DNA of 64,000 bases from Cordilura impudica (lineage: Eukaryota > Arthropoda > Insecta > Diptera > Scathophagidae): assembly GCA_963682025.1 (NCBI GenBank), contig OY821520.1, forward strand, positions 136,160,738-136,224,737, in the 5' to 3' direction. How positions within the stretch are numbered: the first letter of the stretch is position 1; every line of letters begins with the position of its first letter. Below are positions 47,445 to 57,367 of the stretch, one piece after another. The position numbers were made by a program, and so were the translations under genes. The notes beneath the pieces were generated by a model. That model was not told the origin of the DNA. It made no database searches and was given only the letters and a program-made list of their open reading frames with translations.

Positions 47445-47835
47445 TATACATAAACATACCTTCACTTTCAACGGACACAAACATTAAATCTTGCAAAAAA
47501 CAACAAAATTAGTTAGATTCATAAAATTTAGAGTGTTATCAATAAATTTTAGTGCAATACAGCTCAGAAGAAAAACATTAATATTTTTTTTATTTTTGGC
47601 CTATGGGGGAAACCACTGTGCATGAGTGCAAAAAAGCATATACTAGAGTGAGACTCAGACTTTGTTTTTTACCCTATACCACTAAAGTGTAATTTGTAAT
47701 TATAACTTCACCCTTTTTTGAATATAACCCTTTCAATATATATAGATTGCCTTAGGTCTCTTCGTATGAATTGCTCTTCTTTGGATATGCTCTTGATTGA
47801 TAACTTTGTTATAGTTGTAGTTGTAATTGTTATAT

Positions 47836-48604
47836 TTTTATACCCTATACCACTATGTGGTATAATGACTTTGTGCTGCTGTTTGTAACAACCAATAATA
47901 TTTGACCTACACCCATCTTTAATTATACCGATCGAATCAGAATCACTATCTGATTCGATTAAACGATGTCCGTCCGTCCGTCCGTCTGTGTATCCATGTA
48001 AAGATTGTAATCAAACTGAAGGTCGCAAATATGAATATATTTCGATGAAATTTGGTATATAAGCTTTTATCGGCCATGAAATGAATGCTGTTGAAATTGG
48101 TGAGAATCGGTCGATGTTTAGACCTAGCCCCCATACAAATGATCCCTATGAATATTACCATAAGATCCAAATTGTCATACAGATTTTACCCAAATTGGGT
48201 TTGTATGCGTTTGTTACATCCATTAATTAGTAGTCCAAAAATATCCCTGGGACAACTCTTCGTCATAGGCCCCATATAGAGCTGCTTCCCGATCTTCACT
48301 TAAATCTATCAAAAAACAAAAAATATTGCACTGATTCTTCTCAAATTTTGTTTGTATATATTTTTGCAAAATACAAGAGACTTTACCAAATATGGTCAGG
48401 ATCGGTCCATTTGTGGGCCTAGTCCCCATATAGTTATAGCATCCGATATGAACTTTTTCATATCTGCAGCCGAAAAAATTAATAAAAATCCCACTCAAAT
48501 TTGGTTTATGCTTACTTTCTATATCCAGTTAGTTGGTACTGAGAGATAGGGTCTCTAAACGCATGGTATAGGGTATCGAATAGTCGGTCTAGACCGACTA
48601 TAAT
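47836..48604 (+). mobile_element. HINE-like repeat family R, copy R5
   Basis: TTTTATACCCTATACCACTATG to AGTCGGTCTAGACCGACT. The final TTACTTGTT is missing because R6 starts directly after 'ataatt'. R5 and R6 thus form a head-to-tail pair. Confidence 0.8.
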
Positions 48605-48605
48605 T

Positions 48606-49229
48606 ATACCTATACCACTATGTGGCTTTGGTATAATGACTTTGTGCTGCTGTTTGTAACTACCAAAAATATTTGACCTAGACCCATCTTTATTTATACC
48701 GATCTAATCAGAATCACTAACTGATTCGATTTAACGATGTCCGTCCGTGTGTCCGTCCGTCCGTCTATGTGTCCATGTAAACCTTTTAATCAAACTGCAG
48801 GTCGCAAATATGAATATATTTTGATGAAATTTGTTATGTATGCTTTCGTTGGCCATAGGATGAACGCTATTGAAATTGATGAGAATCGGTCCATGTTCAG
48901 ACCTAGCCCCCATACATGTGACCCCTATGAAATCGACATAAATTGACATAAGATCCAAATTATCATACAAATCTTAGTCGAATTGGGTTTGTTTGTATAT
49001 ATTACATCCAATAATCAGTAGTCCAAAAATGGGTGTAGGTCAAATATTTTTGGTTGTTACAAACAGCAGCACAAAGCCATTATACCCAAACCACATAGTG
49101 GTATAGGGTATAAAAATCCCACTCAAATTTGGTTTATGCTTATTTTCTATATCCAGTTAGTTGTGCCTAAGAGATACGGTCTCTAAACGCATGATATCGG
49201 GTATAGGGTATATAATTTTCTTACTTGTT
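48606..49229 (+). mobile_element. HINE-like repeat family R, copy R6, with an inverted R fragment inside
   Basis: The 5' part is 48606-49029 and the 3' part 49113-49229 (ending ATAATTTTCTTACTTGTT, without the palindrome). Between them, 49030-49112 is the 5'-end segment of another family R copy in the opposite orientation ('ggttgttacaaacagcagca' to 'gtggtatagggtata'). Confidence 0.78.
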
Positions 49230-49237
49230 ATTTTATA

Positions 49238-50371
49238 ATTTACTGCATGTTCGTGTTTCATAATTATAACGTCTTTGATACTTTCTCTTAATTGTAATAA
49301 AATTAATGATGAATTTTTCCACCTTTATTTTGAATTAAAGTAAAAATATTATTTTGCATACTTTCTACTAAATTCGTTATTACCAATTTGTCTTCTTCTC
49401 TCCATTGTTCCAATTTGATGGTTTTCAATGAATCTACGCCAGCGTATTGGCAATTTCCGGAGTAAACTCTGTTTGACAAAATACCTAATACGATTTCAAT
49501 TGGGTTCAGATCAGGAGAACACGCAGGCCATTCCAATACAGAAATATTTTTGGAAGAAATCCAATATTTAGTCGCAGCACTATTATGGATAGCCGCGTTA
49601 TCCTGTTTAAAAATAAAACTTTTGATTGAAATTTTTTCCAAAAATGAACCCAAACTCATTTCCAATATTCGTATGTAATTATCCCTATTCATTCTACATA
49701 ATACCAATTGGATGTCTAATGTATTATCGGCACAAAAAAGCTCCCCACACTATCAATGCTGCTCCTCCAAAATTTCTCTTTGTGAAGGTTATGGGTCCTT
49801 TCTTACATCTCTCCAGTAGCCTCGGCTGCCGTCTGGGCCATCTAAATCCCATTTTTTTGTCGGAGAATAGGACCTTATATGACATTTCTTTTGTTTGTGT
49901 CCTTTTTAAGTTTTATTTCAAATCTAAGTTTTATTTCAATCATTATATGACATACCTGTTGCGAATCCGTACCCATGTTATCGTATGCAAACTTCATTCT
50001 ACCAGCTATGTGACATGGTAGTGATCTCTGAACTATTGCCATATTAGACCGAACTATGTTATTTCGCTGCGATAGATTTTTTTTTCGCCCTGCACACCTT
50101 TTGCTTCTCCATAATTTGTGGGACTCTTTAAAAAATCTTGAACTACCCTTAGACTGCGAAACAATCTTCGAGAAATTTCTCTACCACTCACATTTTCGGC
50201 TTTGAAAGCCAAAATCTAATTTTTTAAAGGTTGGTCAGTATTTTTCCACGAGGCATAAAAAAATTTATTATAATCGATCTACCTTCACTAAAGTCTTTTC
50301 ACTTACTGATCTCATTTTCCCATTTTTTGCAAAGTGACGTTATAATTATGAAACACGTACATGCAGTAAAT
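49238..50371 (-). mobile_element. Tc1-like transposon, TA-flanked
   Basis: Inverted ends ATTTACTGCATGT(T/A)CGTG followed by TTTCATAATTATAACGTC lie at 49238-49273 and 50336-50371. TA flanks both sides (49236-49237 and 50372-50373). At 1134 bp it is close to the full length for an element of this group with one gene. Confidence 0.85.
49303..50330 (-). pseudogene. Tc1-like transposase, broken
   Basis: Minus strand. The N-terminal helix-turn-helix region reads ILAFKAENVSGREISRRLFR and then VVQDFLKSPTNYGEAKG (50220-50110). A linker with AGRMKFAYDN follows near 49990. The first catalytic Asp is in VLFSDKK (near 49875), then LDGPDGSRGYWRDVRKD. KRNFGGAALIVWGAF follows near 49780. The second Asp is in FIFKQDNAAIHNSAATKYW (near 49600) and the final Glu in WPACSPDLNPIEIVLG (near 49515). 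It ends at TAA 49305-49303. Frameshifts and stops occur at several points before 49707; the C-terminal half is open. The Asp-Asp-Glu residues are all present. Confidence 0.85.
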
Positions 50372-51466
50372 TAGAAAATAAAAATACAAAAACTAAAACT
50401 ACAACAATAAATGAGTTATCACGCAAGAGCATATTCAGAGAAGAGTTATTCATCCGAAGAGACCTAAGGTAATCAATATATATTGAAAGAGTGAAAAACG
50501 TGTGACGTTATAATTATGAACTACACTTTATGTGTACCAAACAAATTTGACCTAGAACAATTTTTTATTATACCGATCGACTTAGATCACTTTCTGATTC
50601 CATTCAGCGGTGTCCGTCCGTCCGTCTGTGTGGTCATGTGAACCTTGTAATCAAAACAAAGATCACAACTATGAATATATTTTGATGAAATTTAGCATAT
50701 AAGCTTCTATTGGCTATGGGATGAACACTATTGAAATGGGTGAAAATCGGTTCATGTTCAGACCTAGTCCCCATACAAATGACCCCTATGAGATCAATTT
50801 AAATTGCCATAATATCAAAATTATCATATAGATGTCTGTCAACTTGGGTTTATGTTTGCTCATTACATTCATTTAAACAGTATAGGACAATTCTGTGTCA
50901 TAGCCCCCGTATGAAGCTGATTCGCGAAATTCACTTAAATCTAGCAAAAAAAAACAATATGGTACAGAATTTTCTCAAACTTGGTTTGTACATATTTTTT
51001 CAAAAAATAAATGACCTTAACAAATATGATAAGAATGGGTCCATTTTACAACCTAGTACCCATTTTAACTTTTTCTGAAGGCAAAAAAATTAATAACAAT
51101 GGCACTCAAATTTATGCATATTTTTATGAATATTTTCAATATCTAATAAGTTGGAGCTAAGAAGAATCGGAAATAGAATAAATAAACAAAAGTTAGTTAA
51201 TTTTAGAAAACTCTTAATTACGAGTTAATATACAAACATATTTTATATGACCGAAACAGCTGTGTAACTTTTCATGCAGAATATAGATCAAGATTTGAAA
51301 CAAATGTGCCTTTTTTCTTTACTTAAAGTAAAAACCTTTGAACTTGAACCTGCATAATTTATAACTCAATCATTAAAATGATAAAAATCGAAAATAAGAT
51401 TTTTTATATTTATAGAAAATAATAAAATTAAAATTCTATAAAGAACTAGATGTAACCCGAATCGTA

Positions 51467-51800
51467 ATGAAAGCGCTCCGCAAAGTCCAAAGGCTCTCAC
51501 TATTTCAGTTATTCAGATATATCACATTTAGTATTAAGTTTGCATGGGGGTGCCACGCGCATTTGTCCAATCCCGCCCATTTTTTTGTCCGACTACTCAC
51601 GTTAATAATAGATGATCTGAGACAAATTTGCAAAGCTCTCTCTATCATAGTACTTAATATATATGATATTAAAAATTTACCCTGTATGGCACGCCCGCCA
51701 AAACACTATAAAAAGAAATTACAGCCTGTAGGACTCCCATATTCGCAGTAAGAATCTGTGAAAATTTCAGGAAGATCAGATGAGTAGCTACGGAGATTAC
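51467..51800. repeat. Degraded copies of the ~143-bp tandem unit
   Basis: The blocks 'gtgccacgcgcatttgtccaat' (near 51552) and 'tggcacgcccgcc' (near 51687), with 'ccgactactcacgttaata', match the unit tandemly repeated at 52165-52860. Continues into 'caaacaaacaaacacacg'. Confidence 0.65.
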
Positions 51801-51867
51801 TTCATACAAACAAACAAACACACGTTACCTCTTCATTATGCTAGTGTGGATTATTAGTATAGATTTT

Positions 51868-51999
51868 TTATTTCGGTACTTGCTGATATACAATGTTTTT
51901 TGTTTTTTCATTCGGTTCAACAATTATCAGATTTTTCGGCGTTCCTACCCTGGAGTACGGTACATGTAGCTGCCCATGAGAAGAGCATGGATTTTCCAA
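51868..51999 (-). pseudogene. Helitron helicase C-terminal fragment
   Basis: The minus strand reads LENPCSSHGQLHV, then PYSRVGTPKNLIIVEPNE and KTKNIVYQQVPK to a TAA at 51870-51868. This corresponds to the extreme C-terminus of Helitron Rep/Hel proteins (family pattern PCFSHGQLYVACSRVG..KNL). The upstream helicase and Rep domains are absent. The tandem arrays on both sides (51467-51800 and 52165-52860) may be the repeat-rich tail of the same lineage; that is inference from proximity. Confidence 0.8.
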
Positions 52000-52164
52000 A
52001 TTAGATCTGGCAACACTTAACTATTGGCCTTGAACTTAAAATATCATTTGGCAATTTTTGTTTTTAGCGATTTTTGATTTTGCCCATTTTTGATTTTTAA
52101 GATTTATGATTTTTGGGCGATTTTTTTTCGCGGTGTTTGGGTTTGGCGATTTTTGATTTTAGCG

Positions 52165-52860
52165 ATATATTTTCCAGACAAATCACATTGATAACTAATG
52201 TACTTGTCGAAAGACTGTCGCTTTCGCAGTACTTCATATTTTTATATAGGAGGTGCCACGCCCACTAATCCCATCCCGCCCAATTTTTATTGTACTACTC
52301 ACATTAATATCTGATGGACTCGTGCAAAATATCGAGTCTTTCCCTTTTATAGTACACTAGTTATATGATATTAGATACCTACTTTGCATCGGCCGTTCTA
52401 CGCCCACTGCTCCGATCACGCCCATTGTTTTTTCGACTAGTCACACAAATAACCTATGGGCTCACGCAAAGTCACAAAGCTCTTTCTTTTACAGTACTCC
52501 AGATATATGCTATTAAATAGTTACTTTGCATGGGGAGTGTCACGTCCATTGGTGTGATCCCGCCAATTTTTTGTCCGACTTCTTATACTAATATCTGATG
52601 GGCTCGTGCAAAGTGTCAAAGCTTTCCATTTTTAGTACACCAGTTATATGATATTATATATTTACTTTGTATGAGCGGTTCCACGCTCACTCCTTCGATC
52701 GCGCCCATTTTTTGTCTAACTAATCACATGAATAACTTATGGGCTGACGCAAAGCCACAAGACTCTCACTAATACAGTACTCTAGAAATATAACATTTTA
52801 TATTTGCTTTGTATCGCAGGTGCCATGCCTATTGGTCCGATTTTTCGACCAGCAACTTTG
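52165..52860. repeat. Tandem array, ~143-bp unit, about five copies
   Basis: The block '(g/t)(t/c)cac(g)ccca(c/t)t..(t)ccgatc.cgccca(a)tttttt' recurs near 52255, 52398, 52540, 52675 and 52819. A 'gactcgtgcaaaat...tttagtacac(t/c)ag..atatgatatta' segment lies in between. No reading frame. The part before 52300 is shared in inverse with 25650-26045. Confidence 0.8.
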
Positions 52861-53380
52861 AAGCGATGTAACTCAAACTTTAGATATGTTTTGTTTAAAC
52901 CGTTGATGGATAAGACAATTTTGATCTTTTGTTAACGCATTGATTTTAGCTTTTCGTAAAAAAATAAAAGTTTGCAGATTTTCGTGAAAGGAAGAAGAAA
53001 GGACTTTTTTTGGACCAATTTCCAAAATTAAGTAAAAAGTCTTAAAACTAAAATTACTTATTTTATTTTTGCATGTTGAGGAAGCGGAAAGACCAAGTAA
53101 CAATAATCAAATGATATCCGCAACAATATTGAAAGTTTTCTACTTCCCAGAAGAGCGTTATTTTTGGTGGTCGAAAAATCGACCACTGGCCAGAAGTCGT
53201 CAAGTAGATATTTTTTAATTGAATTTGACATTATGTTAGTAGGCTGTGAAAAATTCTGCGACTCTTTTTTTATTTTCGCTGTTGCTTTGTCATAATTGTT
53301 ATTCTTTTCTGCAGAGCAGACGTGTGTGTGGCAAATAAAAGTGAGATAATTGCATTTTGGTGTGGTTTTATATAAAGAAA

Positions 53381-55375
53381 ATGTCTTTTCGAAAAGTGTT
53401 AACCATGGTAGAAATCATGGCTGCTTTGAACGAGCCGTGTTCGGATGACGAGGAAGATCAAGCCATTATGAGTTCAAAAGATGTTGATGTCGTGTATATT
53501 CCACCTAAAATAGACTATGTGACTGATGAAGAAGATATCGATTGTGCGAATGAAATTACCGGGGAAGTGGAGTTACAGTACGTTAGAGACAATGACTTAA
53601 TACCTAATGATACTGAAGAGCCGCAACCATCAACATCGAAAGCCGCAAAAAGACGTGTAAGACCTAAAAAAACTGTTAGTCCATCCTTATTCAAAGGAAA
53701 GGCAGATTTTGAAGTTCCTGATTGGCAGAAACCTGGGGATTTTACTTACACCAGAGCACCAATCAACGTGGAAGGTTTGAAAAAGGAAGAAATTTGCGCA
53801 AAAATTGGTAAGTGAACAATATTTTTTAATGTCATTTAGGCCCAGTTGTTCAATAGACAAACAAACCTCAGATTTCTAGCGAATAAATTTGTAAAATTTG
53901 TATTGAATTTGGCAGAATTTAAAAAATTTATTCGATAGATAGCTTATTCATGAGTTGTTTGACTATTGAACAACCGGGCCTTAGTCGAATTTGAATCTTA
54001 ATTTTTAGTTTTTGACTTTGTGACATTGAATTTTGATGGAACATTGATCGAGGATATTACTCACTTCACGAATTTATATGCCACTCAAAATAATGCAACC
54101 ATTTATATGACACCAAATGAAATGCGGCACTTCATTGGTATATTGTACCTATCAGGGTATCACACGCTGCCACACATCGATAATTATTGGTCAGTTCAGC
54201 AGGACATGGGAGTACCTATGGTGAAGCAAACGATGAGCCGAAATCGATTCATAGTCATAAAAAGATTCCTCCACCTCTCGGATAACAACAATCTGAACGT
54301 AGCAGATCGCTTTGCGAAAGTCCGACCGATTATTGATGCTCTCAATGAAAAATTTATGCAGTTCGGAGTTATCAGCCACATCTTATCTATAGATGAACAG
54401 ATGATACCCTATTTTGGAAGACACTCGTACAAGATGTTTATTCGCGGAAAACCGATTCGGTTTGGATTCAAATCATGGTGCTTGTGTTCAGAGCATATTC
54501 TTTTCCATACCATACGGTGGCTCGGCAACTCCCCATGATAAAAATATCGGTCTTGGCGCTCAAACGGCTTTGAATTTGCTTGAAAATGTATCTGATCCCG
54601 ATTGTCATATTATTTTCTTTGACAATTCTTTTCCTCCTATCATCTTATGTGTCTACTGAATGAACGCCGTTTCTTTGCAACTGGCACAATACGTGAACAC
54701 AGAATGGCGAAAATTCCATTAGCGAATCTAAAAAAGGCTGAACGTGGCGAATTTGACCAATTATTCGACGCTAAGCAAGAAATATTGGTCATCCGTTGGA
54801 ATGACAATGCAGTTGTGAATGTCATTACTAATAATTCTACAGTCGAGCCATTGTTCAATGCTCGAAGATATTGTCGTACGCAAAGGAAAACAGTTGCGAT
54901 TCCCCAACCTAAAGTGATTCATGAATATAACCAAGGTATGGGAGACGTTGACCTTCACGACAACGCAGTGGCCAACTATCGAATATGCATACGAGGAAAG
55001 AAGTGGTGGTGGCCACTATGGACCAACGCTCTCGGCAATGCAATGGTCAATGCTTGGAAGATGCATTGCATGTTGGCAAAGCATGAAAACACAAAGCCAC
55101 TTACTCAATTAGAGTTTCGTTCTACTGTTACTACCAAGCTATTGACTTCCAATATGATGCACGAAGATATGGAAGATAACGCTGCTGATGTTGATAAAAA
55201 AGAATGCCCTCCTGGTTTCCCACGGATCGACGAAAAAAACCATATTGTGGTAAAAAGCCCTCAAAACAAATATTGTCGCTGCAAAGTATGCAAAAAACAT
55301 ACAATTTTTACATGCAAAAAATGTAATATTTACTTGCACAACAAATGTTTTGATGAATACCACCAAACTGTCTAA
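53381..55375 (+). pseudogene. piggyBac-like transposase, one intron, two frameshifts
   Basis: Start ATG 53381 (MSFRKVLTMVEIM). The N-terminus is acidic. The intron is 53808-54008 (GTAAGT...TTTTTAG), with phase kept (ATT G|TT). Catalytic region: first Asp in LSIDEQMIPYFGRHSYKMF (near 54390), followed by RGKPIRFGFKSWCLC. A frameshift near 54500 leads to SIPYGGSATPHDKNIGLG, with the second Asp in HIIFFDNSF (near 54620). A second frameshift near 54635 leads to LLNERRFFATGT. The third Asp is in GMGDVDLHDNAVANY (near 54950), with the KKWWWPLWTNAL block after it. The C-terminal Cys-rich domain reads CRCKVCKKHTIFTCKKCN then CF (55270-55350). All three Asp are kept, but the frameshifts make it inactive unless they are assembly errors. 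DDE_Tnp_1_7 family by motif pattern. Confidence 0.9.
53839..53980. mobile_element. PIF/Harbinger-like MITE inside the piggyBac intron
   Basis: Inverted ends GGCCCAGTTGTTCAATAG and inverse CTATTGAACAACCGGGCC, flanked by TTA on both sides (53836-53838 and 53981-53983). A 3-bp TTA TSD and GG(G/C)CC ends fit PIF/Harbinger-derived MITEs. At 142 bp it is non-coding. Without it, the intron would be 56 bp, a usual size for a short fly intron. Confidence 0.85.
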
Positions 55376-55668
55376 CCTTTTTTGCGTTAATTATTCATAT
55401 CTTATCAATAAATAAAATTTTTGCCAAAACTAAAAACGAATAAATTGAATTAAAGTTAAATATTCGTGAAAAAATTCCAATTTTACACAAAAAAAGCGTA
55501 ATATTTACTTGCATACCAAGTGTTTTGATGAATATATCCAAACTATCTAACCGTTTTTGCGTTAATTATTCATATCTTTATCAATAAATAACATTGATAC
55601 AATAAATAACATTGATACAACTAAAAACGAATAAATTGAATTAAAGCTAAATATTCGTAAAAAAACGC
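55302..55668 (+). repeat. Duplicated 3' end of the piggyBac element
   Basis: 55302-55470 (coding end plus 3' flank) is repeated at 55479-55668. Shared blocks are 'gtaatatttacttgca', 'tgttttgatgaata', 'gcgttaattattcatatc' and 'actaaaaacgaataaattga'. The second copy has decayed coding sequence and a short extra duplication ('caataaataacattgata' twice). Confidence 0.82.
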
Positions 55669-55857
55669 ATTTCTTTATTTATATATGTAGATGTTGACTT
55701 CCGGCCAATGGCCGTTTTTTCGACCATTTCATATCTAGAGAAAAACAATTAAAAAAAAAAATTTTTTTTAATTTTTCTAAATTGAGCTCCTAAAAGTAAG
55801 TATTTAAAAGGAATTCAAAAAATTCCTGCGATTTCTGGTAAATTTATTTCCCATTTT

Positions 55858-56690
55858 GTCGGGTATTTAAACTATATAACTCAGTTCCGACTATTAATGT
55901 TTTTGAAAAATACTTTTTAAACTCTCTCTGTCTGTCTGTCTGTCGTGGGTCAACTCCATTCCCCCTTATCCAATTGATCTGGAACTTTTCCCATAGTCTT
56001 GTTGTGACTACAGATTAATTTTGGAGTAGTCACGCTTAGTCACGCACAGTAACGGAGTGATTTAAACCCTTTACCCCTTATCCGATCGATCTGAAACTTG
56101 GTCGATGCTGTGAAAAAAGATTAACTTCGACATAGTCACGCTCAGTCACGCATAGTCACGCACAGTTAAACCCCATTTCCCCTCATCAGATCGATCTGAA
56201 ACTTTGTCTATAGAATTGCTGAGGCCATAGGTTAATTTTAAAATAGTCATGCAAAGTCACATAGTCACGGGGAGATTTAAAATTCATATGCATAAGGAAA
56301 GAAAGAGTTTTAATTAAAAACAGTTTGTGGTTATGAGTTAGATTATTTAATTTCTAAAAGACTTTGTGACGTCATATTTCTAATACTAATAGCCTAGAAG
56401 TTACAAAATTATACAAAATTTATTTTACCTTAAAATCTTTTAAAACAAAAAAATTGCAATCATTTAAAAATTAAAATTTACAAAGAAATTTTTAATATAA
56501 CAATATACTGAAAAAGTCCATTTTTCGAAGACCCTGTTCGCTGTGATATTGTTGAAATAGAGTCGCAATTTTTTGGCTCCCGAGGCTCACTGGTATTTAC
56601 TTTCAAACGAATAACACAACCTAAAAATCGGAAAGCATAAAAAATATTTTTTGGCCGCCTTCTCAAAATGTGGAACACAGTACGCCGTAA
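55858..56690 (-). mobile_element. Transib right-end fragment with an internal tandem repeat
   Basis: 'gtatttaaactatataactc' with 'gactattaatgtttttgaaa' (55863-55910) matches 16755-16802 in Transib A. 56480-56683 matches 17457-17660, including 'cgaagaccctgttcgctgtg' and 'tttggccgccttctcaaaat'. The terminal heptamer is degraded (CACAGT at 56685). The middle (55925-56290) holds about three ~120-bp units with 'agtcacgc' and 'tcgatctgaaactt', shared with 27400-27530. Confidence 0.72.
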
Positions 56691-57367
56691 TAGATTTTAT
56701 ATTTTGATCATATTCCCTTTTTGCAACCATATTAAAAACTAAAGTTATTTCTTTAAATGAACTTTAAAATGATATGTAAATTGAGACAATATTTTTATAA
56801 GCAAATTGTTATGCATAATGAATTGAGAACATTGCCGTTAACTTCAATAAGTCTTTGCAAAACTATAACAAGAACTGTACTCTAAATTAAAACACACATA
56901 TCGCACCTTAAATACAAAAGAGTTACAACTCGAAATTTTCCAAAATTGACTTTTTTCCATAAATCAATTCACAGTACACATTTCTAAATACTGCAAAAAT
57001 TTATTTCTTATAACTATCTTCTTTAACAGGAAAGATGCTCTTATATCTGGTTCACAACTTGAGATAATATCAATAGTCAAATGAAAAAATTTCAGTCAGA
57101 GAGTCATAACTCAAAATTGTATTTTATTTCCACAAACACGATTTAATTAAAAAAAAAAAGTATAGCAAAACTTTCCTCAAAATGGACATTTATCATAATG
57201 AAACTACATTTTTTTAAAATAATACAGTCATTTTACATAAACAGTTTTTTGCCTCTACCGAAAATTTTAAAATTTTGAGTTGTGACTGTTTTGTACTTAA
57301 AGTGCGATATGTTAGTAAGCATTTTACATTTAGATTTTGTTTGTACTGACAATCACACTTAACATAC

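Larger units (their letters stand above)
38135..47620 (-). mobile_element. Transib element C/D, 9.5 kb including nested inserts
   Basis: Left end CACAGTGGTTTCCCTTATA at 38135 and right end inverse, ...GGGGGAAACCACTGTG, at 47620. Flanking pentamers are CATGG (38130-38134) and CATGA (47621-47625), a one-mismatch TSD. The internal block AAAGCGGTCAAAA near the left end is shared with Transib A. It carries a minus-strand transposase (46640-41151) interrupted by Transib B (41951-44769) and HINE-like R4 (44804-45589), and it also hosts Helitron H3 (47123-47444). Even after removing these, it is about 1.7 kb longer than Transib A without FB2. The untyped AT-rich stretch 38200-41100 therefore probably holds another insertion. 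Confidence 0.85.
47685..50528. mobile_element. Tc1-like non-autonomous element with TA TSD, carrying later inserts
   Basis: Left end AAGTGTAATTTGTAATTATA at 47685, preceded by TA. Right end inverse, ...TATAATTATGAACTACACTT, at 50528, followed by TA. About 145 bp of each end are inverted copies (blocks TTCAATATATAT, CCTTAGGTCTCTTCG and ATATGCTCTTG). Between them lie R5, R6 and a coding Tc1-like element. The terminal motif CATAATTATAACGTC is also in the inverted repeat of that inner Tc1-like element, so the two may be related. Confidence 0.72.
47664..51180 (+). mobile_element. HINE-like family R, copy R7, split by a Tc1-like element
   Basis: The 5' end, TTTTTTACCCTATACCACTA, is at 47665-47684. 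The rest, beginning TATGTGTACC...AAATTTGACCTAG, continues at 50529-51180. The two join exactly at the family sequence CCACTATGTGG when 47685-50528 is removed with one TA. The 3' half is diverged and lacks the palindromic end. Confidence 0.7.
53165..55730 (+). mobile_element. piggyBac-like element
   Basis: Inverted ends share the blocks TGGTCGAAAAA, CACTGGCC / CATTGGCC, and (A/G)GAAGTC followed by GTAGATAT / CTACATAT (53165-53211 and inverse 55686-55730). The plus-strand transposase gene lies between. A clean TTAA duplication is not visible: the left flank has TTAT at 53158 and the right has TTAA at 55749. The exact outer ends are therefore uncertain. Confidence 0.78.
36487..57367 (-). other. 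20.9-kb intron loaded with transposons
   Basis: Donor CAG|GTATGT at 57368/57367 and acceptor TTGTAG at 36487. The two exons are in compatible phase (473 + 184 = 657 coding bases). Inside are the Transib nest, Helitrons, HINE-like repeats, a Tc1-like nest, tandem arrays, piggyBac and AT-rich filler (36530-37320, 51200-51460, 56700-57200), with no other host exon I can support. Confidence 0.65.

Noticed and set aside
53158..55752. TTAA target duplication for the piggyBac element
   Set aside because: The right side has TTAA but not at the same distance from the terminal repeat, and the left has TTAT; not a valid pair.
57214..57367. C-terminal extension of the first host exon
   Set aside because: Runs past a strong donor (CAG|GTATGT) into AT-rich, low-complexity sequence, and the downstream exon continues the phase of the spliced form.
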